DNA of 64,000 nucleotides, from NCBI RefSeq assembly GCF_014646295.1, contig NZ_BMNE01000010.1:70697-134696 (forward strand), read 5' to 3'. The position numbers and the translations under genes are program-made. The notes under the pieces were generated by a model, which worked only from the letters and a program-made list of their open reading frames with translations, made no database searches and was not told the DNA's origin. Source of the stretch: Nocardia rhizosphaerihabitans (lineage in GTDB: Bacteria; Actinomycetota; Actinomycetes; Mycobacteriales; Mycobacteriaceae). Shown here piece by piece: positions 24,765 to 33,760 of the stretch (position 1 is its first letter; every line of letters begins with the position of its first letter).

Positions 24765-26114
24765 ATGACCGCGAACGCAACGCAGACCCACTTCACCGGC
24801 CCGGTGTTCACCCCGGGGGACGCCGGTTACGCCGAGGAGATCGCCGGCTTCCAGACCGCCTACACCCACCGCCCCGCCCTCGTCGTCGGCGCCGTGCACG
24901 CCGAGGATGTCCGCGCCGCCGTGGAATACGCCGCCCGGCAAGGACTTCCGGTGGCCGTGCAGGCGACGGGCCACGGCCTCTCGGTGGCCGCGGACCGTGG
25001 CGTGCTGATCACCACCGGCCGAATGGACGCCATCACGGTCGACCCGCAGGCGCGCACCGCCCGCATCGGCGCGGGGGTGCGGGCGGGTGCGCTGGTCGAG
25101 GCGGCGGCCAGGCACGGGCTGGCACCGCTCAACGGTTCCTCGCCCTCGGTCGGCGTCGTCGGGTATGTGCTCGGCGGTGGCCTCGGACTACTGGCTCGTG
25201 AATTCGGTTATGCCGCGGACCATGTGCGCTCGATCGACCTGGTGACCGCCGACGGCCGCATGCGCACACTCACCCCGGCCGACGAACTGTTCGGCGCGGT
25301 GCTCGGCTCCGGTGGCAATTTCGGCGTGGTGACCGGCTTGGAACTCGACCTCGTCCCCGTCGCCGAGGTCTACGGCGGCCAGCTGATCTTCGACACCCCG
25401 CTGGTCGACGCCGCGCTGGAGGCGTGGCGGGCATGGACCGCGACGCTGCCGGACACCCTCACCTCCACCGTCGCCGCGGTCACCTTCCCCGATATCCCGC
25501 CCGTGCCGGAACCGCTGCGCGGCAGGCACGTCGCCTCGATCCGCATCGCCTTCCACGGCCCGGCCGAGGAGGGGGAACGGCTGGTCGCGCCGCTGCGGGC
25601 GATCGGTGAGCGCCTGCGCGACTCCGTGCGCGCCATGCCCTACACCGAATCCCACACCATCCACAGCGACCCGGAATTCCCACACGCCTACGCCGCCACC
25701 AATGCGCTGCTCACCGAGCTCACCCCCGAGGGGCTGGCGGCGCTGCGCGGCCTGACCGCTCCCGGTGGGCCGGTCGATGCGGTCGTCGACATTCGTCACC
25801 TCGGCGGTGCGTTGCGCCGGGGCACGGGCGTGGCGGTGGATCACCGTGAGGCCGAGTACGTCGTGCGGGTGATCACCGACGCCGGAGTGGGTGACGCCGC
25901 ACCCGCCGGACTGGCTGCGGTACGAGAAGCCTTGGCGCCGTGGACTATCGGGCACAGCCTGAACTTCCTCTACGGCGCGGGCGCGGCGGCGGACGCGGCG
26001 CAGACCGCGGCGGGATACGCGCCCGATACCTACGCCGGGCTGGTCGCGGCGAAGGCGAAGTACGACCCGCACAACATGTTCCGGTTCAACCGCAACATCG
26101 CGCCCACCGCCTAG
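24765..26114 (+). CDS. BBE-type FAD-dependent oxidoreductase
   Basis: 449-aa flavoprotein of the berberine-bridge-enzyme-like family. The FAD-binding_4 domain has VAVQATGHGLSVAADRG, where the His is the usual site of covalent FAD attachment, and SPSVGVVGYVLGGGLGLLAR. The C-terminal BBE segment YDPHNMFRFNRNIAPT is complete. Start ATG 24765 is supported by a promoter-like TTGTAT (24728-24733), an 18-nt spacer and CACAGT (24752-24757) 7 nt upstream, so it is probably leaderless. Such enzymes oxidise sugars, alkaloids or aromatics; the substrate is unknown. Confidence 0.85.
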   Translation: MTANATQTHFTGPVFTPGDAGYAEEIAGFQTAYTHRPALVVGAVHAEDVRAAVEYAARQGLPVAVQATGHGLSVAADRGVLITTGRMDAITVDPQARTARIGAGVRAGALVEAAARHGLAPLNGSSPSVGVVGYVLGGGLGLLAREFGYAADHVRSIDLVTADGRMRTLTPADELFGAVLGSGGNFGVVTGLELDLVPVAEVYGGQLIFDTPLVDAALEAWRAWTATLPDTLTSTVAAVTFPDIPPVPEPLRGRHVASIRIAFHGPAEEGERLVAPLRAIGERLRDSVRAMPYTESHTIHSDPEFPHAYAATNALLTELTPEGLAALRGLTAPGGPVDAVVDIRHLGGALRRGTGVAVDHREAEYVVRVITDAGVGDAAPAGLAAVREALAPWTIGHSLNFLYGAGAAADAAQTAAGYAPDTYAGLVAAKAKYDPHNMFRFNRNIAPTA

Positions 26115-26149
26115 CGGCTCGTCCGGACTTGTGGACCGCGGCCTCCATC

Positions 26150-26178
26150 TACTATCTTGGTGATATCACTCAGATATC
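26150..26178 (+). promoter_or_regulatory. Promoter and operator of the SPFH-RHH pair
   Basis: A -10-like TACTAT (26150-26155) is followed by the palindrome TGATATCA (26161-26168) and a second GATATC (26173-26178), placed where a repressor would block initiation. The small RHH protein of this operon is the likely binder. Confidence 0.5.
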
Positions 26179-26189
26179 GGGAGGATGTC

Positions 26190-27077
26190 ATGGAGCTGCG
26201 GTCCGCATTCCGCATGAACGGGTTCGTCGTCTTGCTGGGATGGCTCGTGTTCACCCTGTTGTTCGGTGCCGCCGCTGTGCTGGCGTTCATCTCCGCGACG
26301 CAGCACGGCGGAGGCGCCCTGGCCTGGGCGGGCGCGGTCGCCGCGGTGCTCGCCGTGCTGGTGGTCGCGCTGCTCGCCACCGGGTTGATCATCGTCAACC
26401 CCAACGAGGCCAAGGTCGTCACCTTCTTCGGCCGCTACATCGGCTCGGTCTCCGATCCCGGCTTCTTCTCGGTGGTCCCGCTGACCGAGCGCAGGTCGAT
26501 CTCGTTGCGGGTGCGCAACTTCGAGACCCAGAAGCTGAAGGTCAACGACGCCGACGGTAACCCGGTCGAGATCGCGGCCGTCGTCGTCTACAAGGTGATC
26601 GACAGCTTCAAGGCCGCCTTCGCCGTCGACGACTACGAGGAGTACGTCGAGACCCAGTCCGAGGCGGCGGTGCGGCACCTGGCCACCACCCACCCCTACG
26701 ACGCGCACGACGACGCCCGCACCAGCCTGCGCGACGGCGCCGAGGTGGCCGAGGAACTCACCGTGGAACTGCGTGAACGCACGCTGACCGCGGGCATCGA
26801 GGTCATCGAGGCCAGGATCACCCACCTCGCCTACGCCCCCGAGATCGCCCAGGCGATGCTGGTCCGCCAGCAGGCCGCCCAGGTGGTCGCCGCGCGGACC
26901 CAGATCGTGGAGGGCGCGGTCGGCATGGTCGGCCTTGCCCTGGACCGCCTCACCGAAGCGGGCACCGTGCAACTGGACGAGGAACGCAAGGCCGCCATGG
27001 TCTCGAACCTGCTCGTCGTCCTCTGTGGCGACCGCGCCACCCAGCCGGTCGTGAACACCGGATCCCTCTACGCCTGA
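26190..27077 (+). CDS. SPFH/band-7 domain membrane protein
   Basis: 295-aa protein with two N-terminal membrane segments (about residues 8-33 and 40-65) and then an SPFH/prohibitin domain: LIIVNPNEAKVVTFFGRYIG, VVPLTERRSISLRVRNFE and the later IEVIEARITHLAYAPEIAQAM. Such proteins form membrane microdomain scaffolds. ATG 26190 follows GGGAGG at a 5-nt spacing. It is cotranscribed with a 56-aa ribbon-helix-helix gene 8 nt downstream, an arrangement that suggests self-regulated membrane stress function. Confidence 0.85.
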   Translation: MELRSAFRMNGFVVLLGWLVFTLLFGAAAVLAFISATQHGGGALAWAGAVAAVLAVLVVALLATGLIIVNPNEAKVVTFFGRYIGSVSDPGFFSVVPLTERRSISLRVRNFETQKLKVNDADGNPVEIAAVVVYKVIDSFKAAFAVDDYEEYVETQSEAAVRHLATTHPYDAHDDARTSLRDGAEVAEELTVELRERTLTAGIEVIEARITHLAYAPEIAQAMLVRQQAAQVVAARTQIVEGAVGMVGLALDRLTEAGTVQLDEERKAAMVSNLLVVLCGDRATQPVVNTGSLYA

Positions 27078-27084
27078 CGGTGCC

Positions 27085-27255
27085 ATGACCGCGCCGAAGA
27101 GGGAACCCAAGAAGATCCTGCTGCGGCTCGACCCGGCCGTCCACGAGGCAATCGCCAAGTGGGCGGCCGACGACCTGCGCAGCGTCAACTCCCAGATCGA
27201 ATACGCCCTGCGCCTCGCTCTCGACCAGGCAGGCCGAAAACCCAAGCGCGACTAG
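27085..27255 (+). CDS. Arc-type ribbon-helix-helix DNA-binding protein (56 aa)
   Basis: Small ORF just after the SPFH gene. Its core KKILLRLDPAVHEAIAKWAAD then SVNSQIEYALRLAL has the ribbon (ILLRLDP) and two-helix pattern of Arc/MetJ-type repressors, with a basic C-terminus. A GACGGTGCC stretch precedes the ATG. It probably autoregulates the operon through the TGATATCA site. Two-gene SPFH-RHH operons occur in other actinobacteria as far as I recall, but I know no functional study. Confidence 0.75.
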   Translation: MTAPKREPKKILLRLDPAVHEAIAKWAADDLRSVNSQIEYALRLALDQAGRKPKRD

Positions 27256-27260
27256 CGTCC

Positions 27261-28295
27261 TCACGCCACGCCGAGCACGCGGGACAGGAGGCGCCTGCGG
27301 GTGCGGGTGGCGGACTTGGCGAGGATGGCTTTGACGTGGTCGTTGACCGTCTGTTCGGAGAGGACGAGTTCGGCGGCCAGTGCGCGGGAGTCCAGGCCGG
27401 TGGCGAGGAGGAAGAGGACCTGGGATTCGCGGGCGGACAGGCCGTTGGCTCTGGCGAACAGGTCGAGGCGTTCGGTGGCGGTGCTCGGTTCCAGGGCTAC
27501 GGCGATGTCGTGGTCGCCGATGCGGTCGGCTTTCACCGTGATCCAGCGGTTTCCGCCCAGGTGGATGCGGGCGGTGGCCGCGCCGATCGGGGTGCCTGCT
27601 TCGGCGGCGAGGAGCGCGGCGCCCGCGTTGCAGACCGAAACGGGGACCGGGGGGATCGGCTCGTCGGGTGGGAGCAGGCGGAGCAGGGATTCGGCGGCGG
27701 CCGCGGGGTGGGGGCGCACGCGTAGGGTGTCGTCGAGCAGGACCACCGCGGGACCCGGCGGCGGGAGCTGGGCGTCGGATTCGACGAAGGTGGCGCCGAT
27801 GGTGCGGCGCAGGGCGGTGGTGACGATGGCGGTCAGCGCGGTGAGGCCGGTGAGTTCGCGTCTGGTGAACGGGGATTCGTCGATCCGGAACAGTTCCAGG
27901 AAGCCCCAGCAACCGTAGCGATCGGCGAAGGTGATCGTGGCCGAGTCGGTGATGCCGAGCTTGCGCTGGACGGTGCGCCACAGCAGTGAACGGTCCGGTT
28001 CGCCCTCGGTGGCGTCGAGCAGGGAGTGGGCGCCGGTGCCGCGCAGGGTGTCCCAGCGATTGAGCGGGGTGAGGTAGCGGGCCCGGATCAGCTCCGGCAG
28101 CCGGGACATGTCGAGCCCGGGGATATCGGCGAGCGGCGCCGTCGCGACCGCGGTGACGGGGTCGGTGAGCGCGAAGACATGACCGGCGAAGGGCATCGAC
28201 TGCCGTATCTCGGCCAAGACGAGCTCACGCAGTCGTGTGGCGGAATGATCGGCGCGGGCCAGACGGCTCACCCGGTCGGCCAGGGCGCTCGGCAC
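27261..28295 (-). CDS. LuxR-family transcriptional regulator
   Basis: 344-aa regulator with a C-terminal LuxR helix-turn-helix (LSARESQVLFLLATGLDSRALAAELVLSEQTVNDHVKAI, residues about 282-320, with conserved E, G, A, S, T and V). The N-terminal part of about 200 residues may be a GAF-like sensor but has no recognisable ligand motif. The GTG start has TAGACT ending 6 nt upstream, so it is probably leaderless. It is convergent with the SPFH-RHH operon. Confidence 0.8.
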   Translation of the reverse strand: MPSALADRVSRLARADHSATRLRELVLAEIRQSMPFAGHVFALTDPVTAVATAPLADIPGLDMSRLPELIRARYLTPLNRWDTLRGTGAHSLLDATEGEPDRSLLWRTVQRKLGITDSATITFADRYGCWGFLELFRIDESPFTRRELTGLTALTAIVTTALRRTIGATFVESDAQLPPPGPAVVLLDDTLRVRPHPAAAAESLLRLLPPDEPIPPVPVSVCNAGAALLAAEAGTPIGAATARIHLGGNRWITVKADRIGDHDIAVALEPSTATERLDLFARANGLSARESQVLFLLATGLDSRALAAELVLSEQTVNDHVKAILAKSATRTRRRLLSRVLGVA

Positions 28296-28476
28296 TCGCC
28301 CAGTCTACGGCGAAATCCCCTTGATCAGGGATGTCGGCGACGCATCGGCCCGGCCGGTGATGATCCGTCACAAATCGTGGCCGGCCGACTTGGTCGAAGA
28401 GCGCGTTTGCGCCTGAACGGCGCGCCCTACCCCGTACGGGGACAACCGAACTGGTCCGCGCCGGTAAGTTGGATCG

Positions 28477-29058
28477 GTGCCCATCTCGTTCGACATTCCT
28501 GGAATGCAGCAGTTGGACAACACGACCTGGGGGAATCCGGCCACTCGTGATGTCGTCGCGTTGACCTATGTCAACGGCACGCCCGACCTGCCTGCCCGGC
28601 TGCACGATCTGCCGCGGCTGCGCAAGCGGCTGGCCGAGCATCATGCCCGCACCGGCTGTCTGATCGAGGCGTTCGTGGTGTGGGTCGACCAGCTGCCCGC
28701 GCTGCTGCGGGTGGAGAAGACGCGTATGCCCGGCTCGCCGGTCGGGCTCGTCTTCGCCGCGTCCATCGTGGTGCCCAAGGATCGGTGCAGCGCGGTATTC
28801 CAGATCATCTGTCCCGAGACGGGCGCACCCGGGGTGCGCGAGGCGGTGATCGGCAGCCGGGTCAGTCCGGCCGAGATGTACCCGGCGCATCCCTACGCGC
28901 CGGGGCTGCGCGGCAGGCTGCCCTATTCCCTGTCCGACGACATCCGCTTCGACGAGGTGTTCCCCGAACACCCGCTGACCAGAGCCCGCCGCTGGATCGC
29001 CGACACCGTGCCCAAGGTGCGCGTCGACCCGGCCTTCGCGGCCCTGCCCGAGTTCTAG
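28477..29058 (+). CDS. Conserved hypothetical protein (193 aa), leaderless
   Basis: 193-aa soluble protein I do not recognise. It starts PISFDIPGMQQLDNTTWGNP, has a central beta-rich block (FVVWVDQLPALLRVEK, VGLVFAASIVVPKDRCSAVF) and ends with a DDIRFDEVFPEHPLTRARRW segment. No signal peptide or membrane span is seen. GTG 28477 has TAAGTT ending 6 nt upstream, so translation is probably leaderless. It overlaps the convergent methyltransferase stop by 4 nt. Confidence 0.65.
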   Translation: MPISFDIPGMQQLDNTTWGNPATRDVVALTYVNGTPDLPARLHDLPRLRKRLAEHHARTGCLIEAFVVWVDQLPALLRVEKTRMPGSPVGLVFAASIVVPKDRCSAVFQIICPETGAPGVREAVIGSRVSPAEMYPAHPYAPGLRGRLPYSLSDDIRFDEVFPEHPLTRARRWIADTVPKVRVDPAFAALPEF

Positions 29059-29909
29059 GCGCCCGGCTTCTCGGTGACGAAGATGGCGGTACCGGGGAAG
29101 ATCTCCCCGCGCAGCGGCGACCACTGTCCCCATTCCCGGTCCAGCCACTCCGGCCAGTCGGGTTCGACGATGTCGAGCAGGGTCAGGCCGGCGCCGACGA
29201 TCTCGCGGACGCGGTCACCGACGGTGCGGTGGTGCTCGACATAGGTGGGCACGCCGTCGCCGTCGACCTCTACATAGGGCGTGCGGTCGAAATAGGGGAT
29301 CCGCGCGACGAGGCCGTCGGCGCCGGGATCGTCCGGGAAGATCCAGCGCATCGGGTGGTTCACCGAGAACACCCAGCGCCCGCCCGGTCGCAGCACCCGC
29401 GCGACCTCACGCATGACCAGCGCCGAATCGGCGACGAACGGGACGCCGCCGAAGGCCGAACAGGCCAGGTCGAAGGACTCGTCGGCGAACGGCAGCGCCT
29501 CGGCGCCCGCCTGGACCAGCGGCACCCGCGGACCGTCCTGCTCCATCGCGGCCACGCCACGCTCGAGCATGCCCATCGACACGTCGAGGCCGACCGGATG
29601 CGCGCCCTGGCCGGCCAGCCAGCGCGAACACGGCGCGGAACCGCAGCCGATCTCCAGCACGGACTTGCCGGTCACGTCGCCGAGGAAGCGCATATCGCCC
29701 TCGTGCAGGCCCTCGGGACACCACACGAACTCGCCGCCGGGGGAGTCGACACCGAGGAAGTCGGCGTGGGTCTGGTGGTACTGGTCGGCATCGGCGTCCC
29801 ACCAGCGCCTGCTCGCGCGCTCGCTGGCCGCGGAACCGATCTTGGTTCGGGTGGTCGCTGTGGTTCCCAGCAGCGCGTTGGCCTGCGCGTGGCGTTCGTC
29901 ATCGGACAC
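29055..29909 (-). CDS. Class I SAM-dependent methyltransferase
   Basis: 284-aa protein with a Methyltransf_11-type fold: motif I SVLEIGCGSAPCSRWLA, VGLDVSMGMLERG, then EALPFADESFDLACSAFG and VLRPGGRWVFSVNHP. Start GTG 29909 is chosen because TACCCT ends 7 nt upstream (leaderless); an in-frame region to 29981 lacks such support. The substrate is unknown. It is divergent from rpsA and convergent with the hypothetical gene. Confidence 0.82.
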   Translation of the reverse strand: MSDDERHAQANALLGTTATTRTKIGSAASERASRRWWDADADQYHQTHADFLGVDSPGGEFVWCPEGLHEGDMRFLGDVTGKSVLEIGCGSAPCSRWLAGQGAHPVGLDVSMGMLERGVAAMEQDGPRVPLVQAGAEALPFADESFDLACSAFGGVPFVADSALVMREVARVLRPGGRWVFSVNHPMRWIFPDDPGADGLVARIPYFDRTPYVEVDGDGVPTYVEHHRTVGDRVREIVGAGLTLLDIVEPDWPEWLDREWGQWSPLRGEIFPGTAIFVTEKPGA

Positions 29910-30089
29910 GGCGACCAGGGTATCGGCGTGGCGCAGGGGGTGGTTTGCCCGGCTGGACTCGGGTCGCGTACGCTGAGGCACGCGAGTGTCTTTCGAGGAA
30001 CGCTGTGCGCCGGGGTTGAATGCGTACAGTATCCGATGACGGAGTCGCCCGTGCTGAGTTTGATCAGCAGCAAGTGCGGCGGTCCGTGC

Positions 30090-30106
30090 GATACTTTCTC
30101 AGTATC
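30090..30106. promoter_or_regulatory. Dyad in the rpsA leader region
   Basis: GATACT-N5-AGTATC lies about 90 nt upstream of rpsA. The rest of 29910-30194 shows promoter-like pieces (for example TACAGT near 30025) but no ORF. Role unproven. Confidence 0.35.
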
Positions 30107-30194
30107 CTTCGTCGCCTCGTCGCGGTGATCTCGCAGCGTACCGAAAGTTCCAATGTCCGCAACCGACCACAATCCGTCCGGAGCAAATCCACAT

Positions 30195-31667
30195 ATGCCC
30201 ACCACCGTCACCTCGCCGCAGGTAGCCGTCAACGACATCGGCTCCGCCGAGGACTTCCTCGCCGCCATCGACGCCACGATCAAGTACTTCAACGATGGCG
30301 ACATCGTCGAGGGAACCATTGTCAAGGTCGATCGTGACGAGGTCCTGCTCGACATCGGTTACAAGACCGAAGGCGTCATCCCCTCCCGCGAACTCTCCAT
30401 CAAGCACGATGTCGACCCCAACGAGGTCGTTTCCGTGGGCGATGCGGTCGAGGCCCTGGTTCTCACCAAGGAGGACAAGGAAGGCCGCCTGATCCTGTCG
30501 AAGAAGCGGGCGCAGTACGAGCGCGCGTGGGGCACGATCGAGGAGCTCAAGGAGAAGGACGAGGCCGTCAAGGGCACCGTCATCGAGGTCGTCAAGGGCG
30601 GCCTGATCCTCGACATCGGCCTCCGTGGCTTCCTGCCCGCCTCGCTCGTCGAGATGCGTCGTGTCCGCGACCTCCAGCCGTACGTCGGCAAGGAGATCGA
30701 GGCCAAGATCATCGAGCTCGACAAGAACCGCAACAACGTGGTCCTGTCGCGTCGCGCCTGGCTCGAGCAGACCCAGTCCGAGGTTCGCTCCGAGTTCCTG
30801 CACCAGCTGCAGAAGGGCCAGGTCCGCAAGGGTGTGGTCTCCTCGATCGTCAACTTCGGTGCCTTCGTGGACCTGGGCGGCGTCGACGGCCTGGTGCACG
30901 TCTCCGAGCTGTCCTGGAAGCACATCGACCACCCGTCCGAGGTCGTCGAGGTCGGCAACGAGGTCACCGTCGAGGTTCTCGACGTCGATCTGGACCGCGA
31001 GCGCGTCTCCCTGTCGCTCAAGGCCACCCAGGAAGACCCGTGGCGTCAGTTCGCCCGGACCCACGCGATCGGTCAGATCGTGCCGGGCAAGGTCACCAAG
31101 CTGGTTCCGTTCGGTGCGTTCGTGCGCGTCGAAGAGGGCATCGAGGGCCTGGTGCACATCTCCGAGCTGGCCGAGCGCCACGTCGAGGTCCCGGACCAGG
31201 TCGTTGCCGTCGGCGACGACGCGATGGTCAAGGTCATCGACATCGACCTGGAGCGTCGCCGGATCTCGCTGTCGCTGAAGCAGGCGAACGAGGACTACCA
31301 CGCCGAGTTCGACCCGTCGAAGTACGGCATGGCCGACAGCTACGACGATGCGGGCAACTACATCTTCCCCGAGGGCTTCGATCCCGAGACCAACGAATGG
31401 CTCGAGGGCTTCGACAAGCAGCGTGAAGAGTGGGAAGGCCGCTACGCCGAGGCCGAGCGTCGCCACAAGATGCACACCGCTCAGATGGAGAAGATGGCAG
31501 CCGACGCTGCCGCCGAGGCCGCCAACGGCGGTCCCGCCTCGGGCAACTACTCCTCCGAGAGTGGCAGCTCGCAGGCCTCCTCCGGCCCGGCCGAGTCCGC
31601 CGGCGGTTCGCTCGCCAGCGACGCCCAGCTCGCGGCTCTGCGGGAGAAGCTCTCCGGCAACGCCTGA
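30195..31667 (+). CDS. rpsA: 30S ribosomal protein S1
   Basis: 490-aa translation-initiation factor of the small subunit that binds mRNA through S1 domains. Four S1 repeats are visible: about residues 35-105, 120-190, 205-275 and 290-362 (GTIVKVDRDEVLLDIGYKTE and SSIVNFGAFVDLGGVDGLVH are typical). An acidic and Ser-rich tail ends in SLASDAQLAALREKL. The sequence is very close to mycobacterial S1. ATG 30195 (MPTTVTSPQVAV...) is chosen by that similarity over the in-frame ATG 30153; CGGAG lies 11 nt upstream. A strong terminator follows. Confidence 0.96.
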   Translation: MPTTVTSPQVAVNDIGSAEDFLAAIDATIKYFNDGDIVEGTIVKVDRDEVLLDIGYKTEGVIPSRELSIKHDVDPNEVVSVGDAVEALVLTKEDKEGRLILSKKRAQYERAWGTIEELKEKDEAVKGTVIEVVKGGLILDIGLRGFLPASLVEMRRVRDLQPYVGKEIEAKIIELDKNRNNVVLSRRAWLEQTQSEVRSEFLHQLQKGQVRKGVVSSIVNFGAFVDLGGVDGLVHVSELSWKHIDHPSEVVEVGNEVTVEVLDVDLDRERVSLSLKATQEDPWRQFARTHAIGQIVPGKVTKLVPFGAFVRVEEGIEGLVHISELAERHVEVPDQVVAVGDDAMVKVIDIDLERRRISLSLKQANEDYHAEFDPSKYGMADSYDDAGNYIFPEGFDPETNEWLEGFDKQREEWEGRYAEAERRHKMHTAQMEKMAADAAAEAANGGPASGNYSSESGSSQASSGPAESAGGSLASDAQLAALREKLSGNA

Positions 31668-31683
31668 TTCGGGTAGAGCAGTA

Positions 31684-31725
31684 CCGAAGGCCCTGGTCCA
31701 CACGGACCGGGGCCTTCGGCCTTTT
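31684..31725 (+). terminator. Rho-independent terminator of rpsA
   Basis: Arm 31684-31699 (CCGAAGGCCCTGGTCC) pairs with 31704-31719 with one mismatch and a 4-nt loop, followed by CCTTTT. Confidence 0.8.
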
Positions 31726-31792
31726 CCCAGGTCGGTGGGGTAGTCTCGGCGCGATTGCTCCATCCCCTGCTCGGGAAAGGTGCTCCATCGAC

Positions 31793-33334
31793 ATGAGTTC
31801 TGGTCCCTTCGCCGGCCTCAACCGGCGGCAGTTCCTCGCCAAGGCGATGGCCGCCGGCGCCGTGGGAACGCTTGCCTCCTGGGCGAATCCGATCATCGAC
31901 CGGGCCTTCGCCGCCGACCCGGCCGGGATGGGCGGACTCGGTGACATCGAGCATTTCGTTCTGCTCATGCAGGAAAACCGGTCCTTCGACCACTATTTCG
32001 GCACGCTGTCGGGGGTGCGTGGTTTCGGAGAGGCGTCCGCGTCGTGGCGCCAGTACGGCTGGTCGCCCGGAATCGGGCCCACCGCAGACGGTTTCGTCGA
32101 ACCGTTCCGGCTCGACACCACCCGGGGCGCCACGCTCGACGGCGAGTGCATCAACGACCCCGACCACACCTGGCCGGGCATGCACAAGGCCTTCAACGAC
32201 GGACGCAACGACGGCTGGATGCCGATGTCGGTGGCCTCGGTCGGTCCGGCCAACGCCCCCGCGGCGATGGGTTACTACCTGCCCGAAGACGTTCCGATCC
32301 ACACCGAGCTGGCCCAGGCGTTCACCCTCTGCGACAACTACCACTGTTCGGTGCTCGGTCCGACCGACCCCAACCGGCTGTACTGGGTCAGCGCCACCAT
32401 CGACCCCGACGGTCTGGCCGGTGGCCCGCTGGTGGAGACGCCGTTGCTCATCCCGAAGAACGTCTACAGCTGGCGCACCTACCCCGAGAACCTGTCCGAG
32501 GCGGGCGTGAGCTGGAAGATCTACAGCAATCGCGATGCCGGACCGGCGTCGTCGATGATCCTCGACGGCATGATCGGCTGCTTCACTCAGGCCGCCGACC
32601 CGAATTCCGAACTGGCCCGCCGCGGCATCGCGCCGGTGTACCCCAACGACTTCCAGGCCGACGTCGCGAACAACACGTTGCCCGCGGTGTCGTGGGTGGT
32701 GCCGTCGGTGCTGCACTGCGAGCATCCGGCCCTGCCCGCGGCGTTCGGCGCGGTCGGGATCGTGCAGCTGCTCGACATCCTGACCTCGAATCCGGCGGTG
32801 TGGGAGAAGACCGCGCTGATCATCAGCTACGACGAGAACGGCGGCTTCTTCGATCACGTCGTCCCGCCGACGCCGCCGCCTGGCACGGCAGGGGAGTTCC
32901 TGACCGTGCCGCTGGACCGGGTCCCCGCGGCGGGCGGCATCGCCGGGCCGATCGGCCTCGGCTACCGGGTGCCGTGTCTGGTGGTCTCGCCCTACAGTCG
33001 CGGCGGGCTGGTCGCCTCGCAGACCTTCGACCACACCTCGCAGCTGCGGTTGCTGGAAGCCCGGTTCGGGGTCGACGTGCCGAACCTGACCGCGTGGCGG
33101 CGCGGCGTCACCGGCGACATGACCTCGACCTTCGATTTCGCGGCGGCACCGAACGCGGCGCGGCCGGTGCTGCCCGATCCGCGGCCCAAAGCGGACGCGG
33201 CGGCGGTGCAGTGCGGTCCGAACATCGCGGCGGGCACCCTCGGACACGGCGTGCCCTATCCGGTGCCGCCGAACGCGATGCCGTCACAGCAGCCGGGGAG
33301 CAGGCGCGCGCCGAGCGGGCTGGTCGGGGTGTGA
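31793..33334 (+). CDS. Tat-exported phospholipase C / phosphoesterase family protein
   Basis: 513-aa secreted hydrolase. The N-terminus has a twin-arginine signal (LNRRQFLAKAMAAGAVG) and likely cleavage near AFA-ADP. The phosphoesterase (PF04185) domain begins IEHFVLLMQENRSFDHYFGT and continues with NYHCSVLGPTDPNRLYW and LIISYDENGGFFDHVVPP, which hold the usual metal and nucleophile residues. Family members include mycobacterial phospholipases C and acid phosphatases; which lipid or phosphate ester is cut here is not clear. ATG 31793 gives a complete Tat signal. Confidence 0.88.
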   Translation: MSSGPFAGLNRRQFLAKAMAAGAVGTLASWANPIIDRAFAADPAGMGGLGDIEHFVLLMQENRSFDHYFGTLSGVRGFGEASASWRQYGWSPGIGPTADGFVEPFRLDTTRGATLDGECINDPDHTWPGMHKAFNDGRNDGWMPMSVASVGPANAPAAMGYYLPEDVPIHTELAQAFTLCDNYHCSVLGPTDPNRLYWVSATIDPDGLAGGPLVETPLLIPKNVYSWRTYPENLSEAGVSWKIYSNRDAGPASSMILDGMIGCFTQAADPNSELARRGIAPVYPNDFQADVANNTLPAVSWVVPSVLHCEHPALPAAFGAVGIVQLLDILTSNPAVWEKTALIISYDENGGFFDHVVPPTPPPGTAGEFLTVPLDRVPAAGGIAGPIGLGYRVPCLVVSPYSRGGLVASQTFDHTSQLRLLEARFGVDVPNLTAWRRGVTGDMTSTFDFAAAPNAARPVLPDPRPKADAAAVQCGPNIAAGTLGHGVPYPVPPNAMPSQQPGSRRAPSGLVGV

Positions 33335-33341
33335 ACGCCGA

Positions 33342-33370
33342 GCGGGCCCGGCGATGATCGCCGGGCCCGC
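33342..33370. terminator. Terminator after the phospholipase gene
   Basis: GCGGGCCCGGCGAT (33342-33355) pairs perfectly with ATCGCCGGGCCCGC (33357-33370). It lies between the phospholipase gene and a convergent small ORF. Confidence 0.7.
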
Positions 33371-33386
33371 GCTGTCCGAGAAGGGA

Positions 33387-33599
33387 TCAGCTCGCGGCGG
33401 CGGGCACCCAGTAGCCGGCGGACATACTGGGGCGTTTGCGCATCGCGGCGAAACTGTGCCTGGCGGGGGAGACCAGGGCGGTGAACCAGGAGCGTCGGTA
33501 TTCGGCGAGAGTCGCTGCGACGGCGGGGTATTCGACGCAATGCACACCGCCGGGCATGCCCAGGCGGTGGCGAGCCGTCCGGTGGTCTCTGGTGCCCAT
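33387..33599 (-). CDS. Small hypothetical protein (70 aa)
   Basis: 70-aa basic ORF with GTRDHRTARHRLGMPGGVHC, EYRRSWFTALVSPARHSF and a C-terminal SAGYWVPAAAS. No domain is recognised. ATG 33599 has GAAGG six nt upstream. It is divergent from coaE and placed between the phospholipase terminator and coaE. The start site and size are plausible, but coding status is only moderately supported. Confidence 0.45.
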   Translation of the reverse strand: MGTRDHRTARHRLGMPGGVHCVEYPAVAATLAEYRRSWFTALVSPARHSFAAMRKRPSMSAGYWVPAAAS

Positions 33600-33760
33600 G
33601 ATCATCCTTCGGTAGCTGGAGCTTGGCCTTCTCGCCTCGGCGAACATTAATCCACCCGGCGCGCCCGGCCCCGGATTTTGCGCCGGTCGGCGCGTGGGCG
33701 TGTCGGAAAGAATCCGACGGACCGGACCGTGGCGTGACGCCGTCTGCGAGACTGGGCGCC

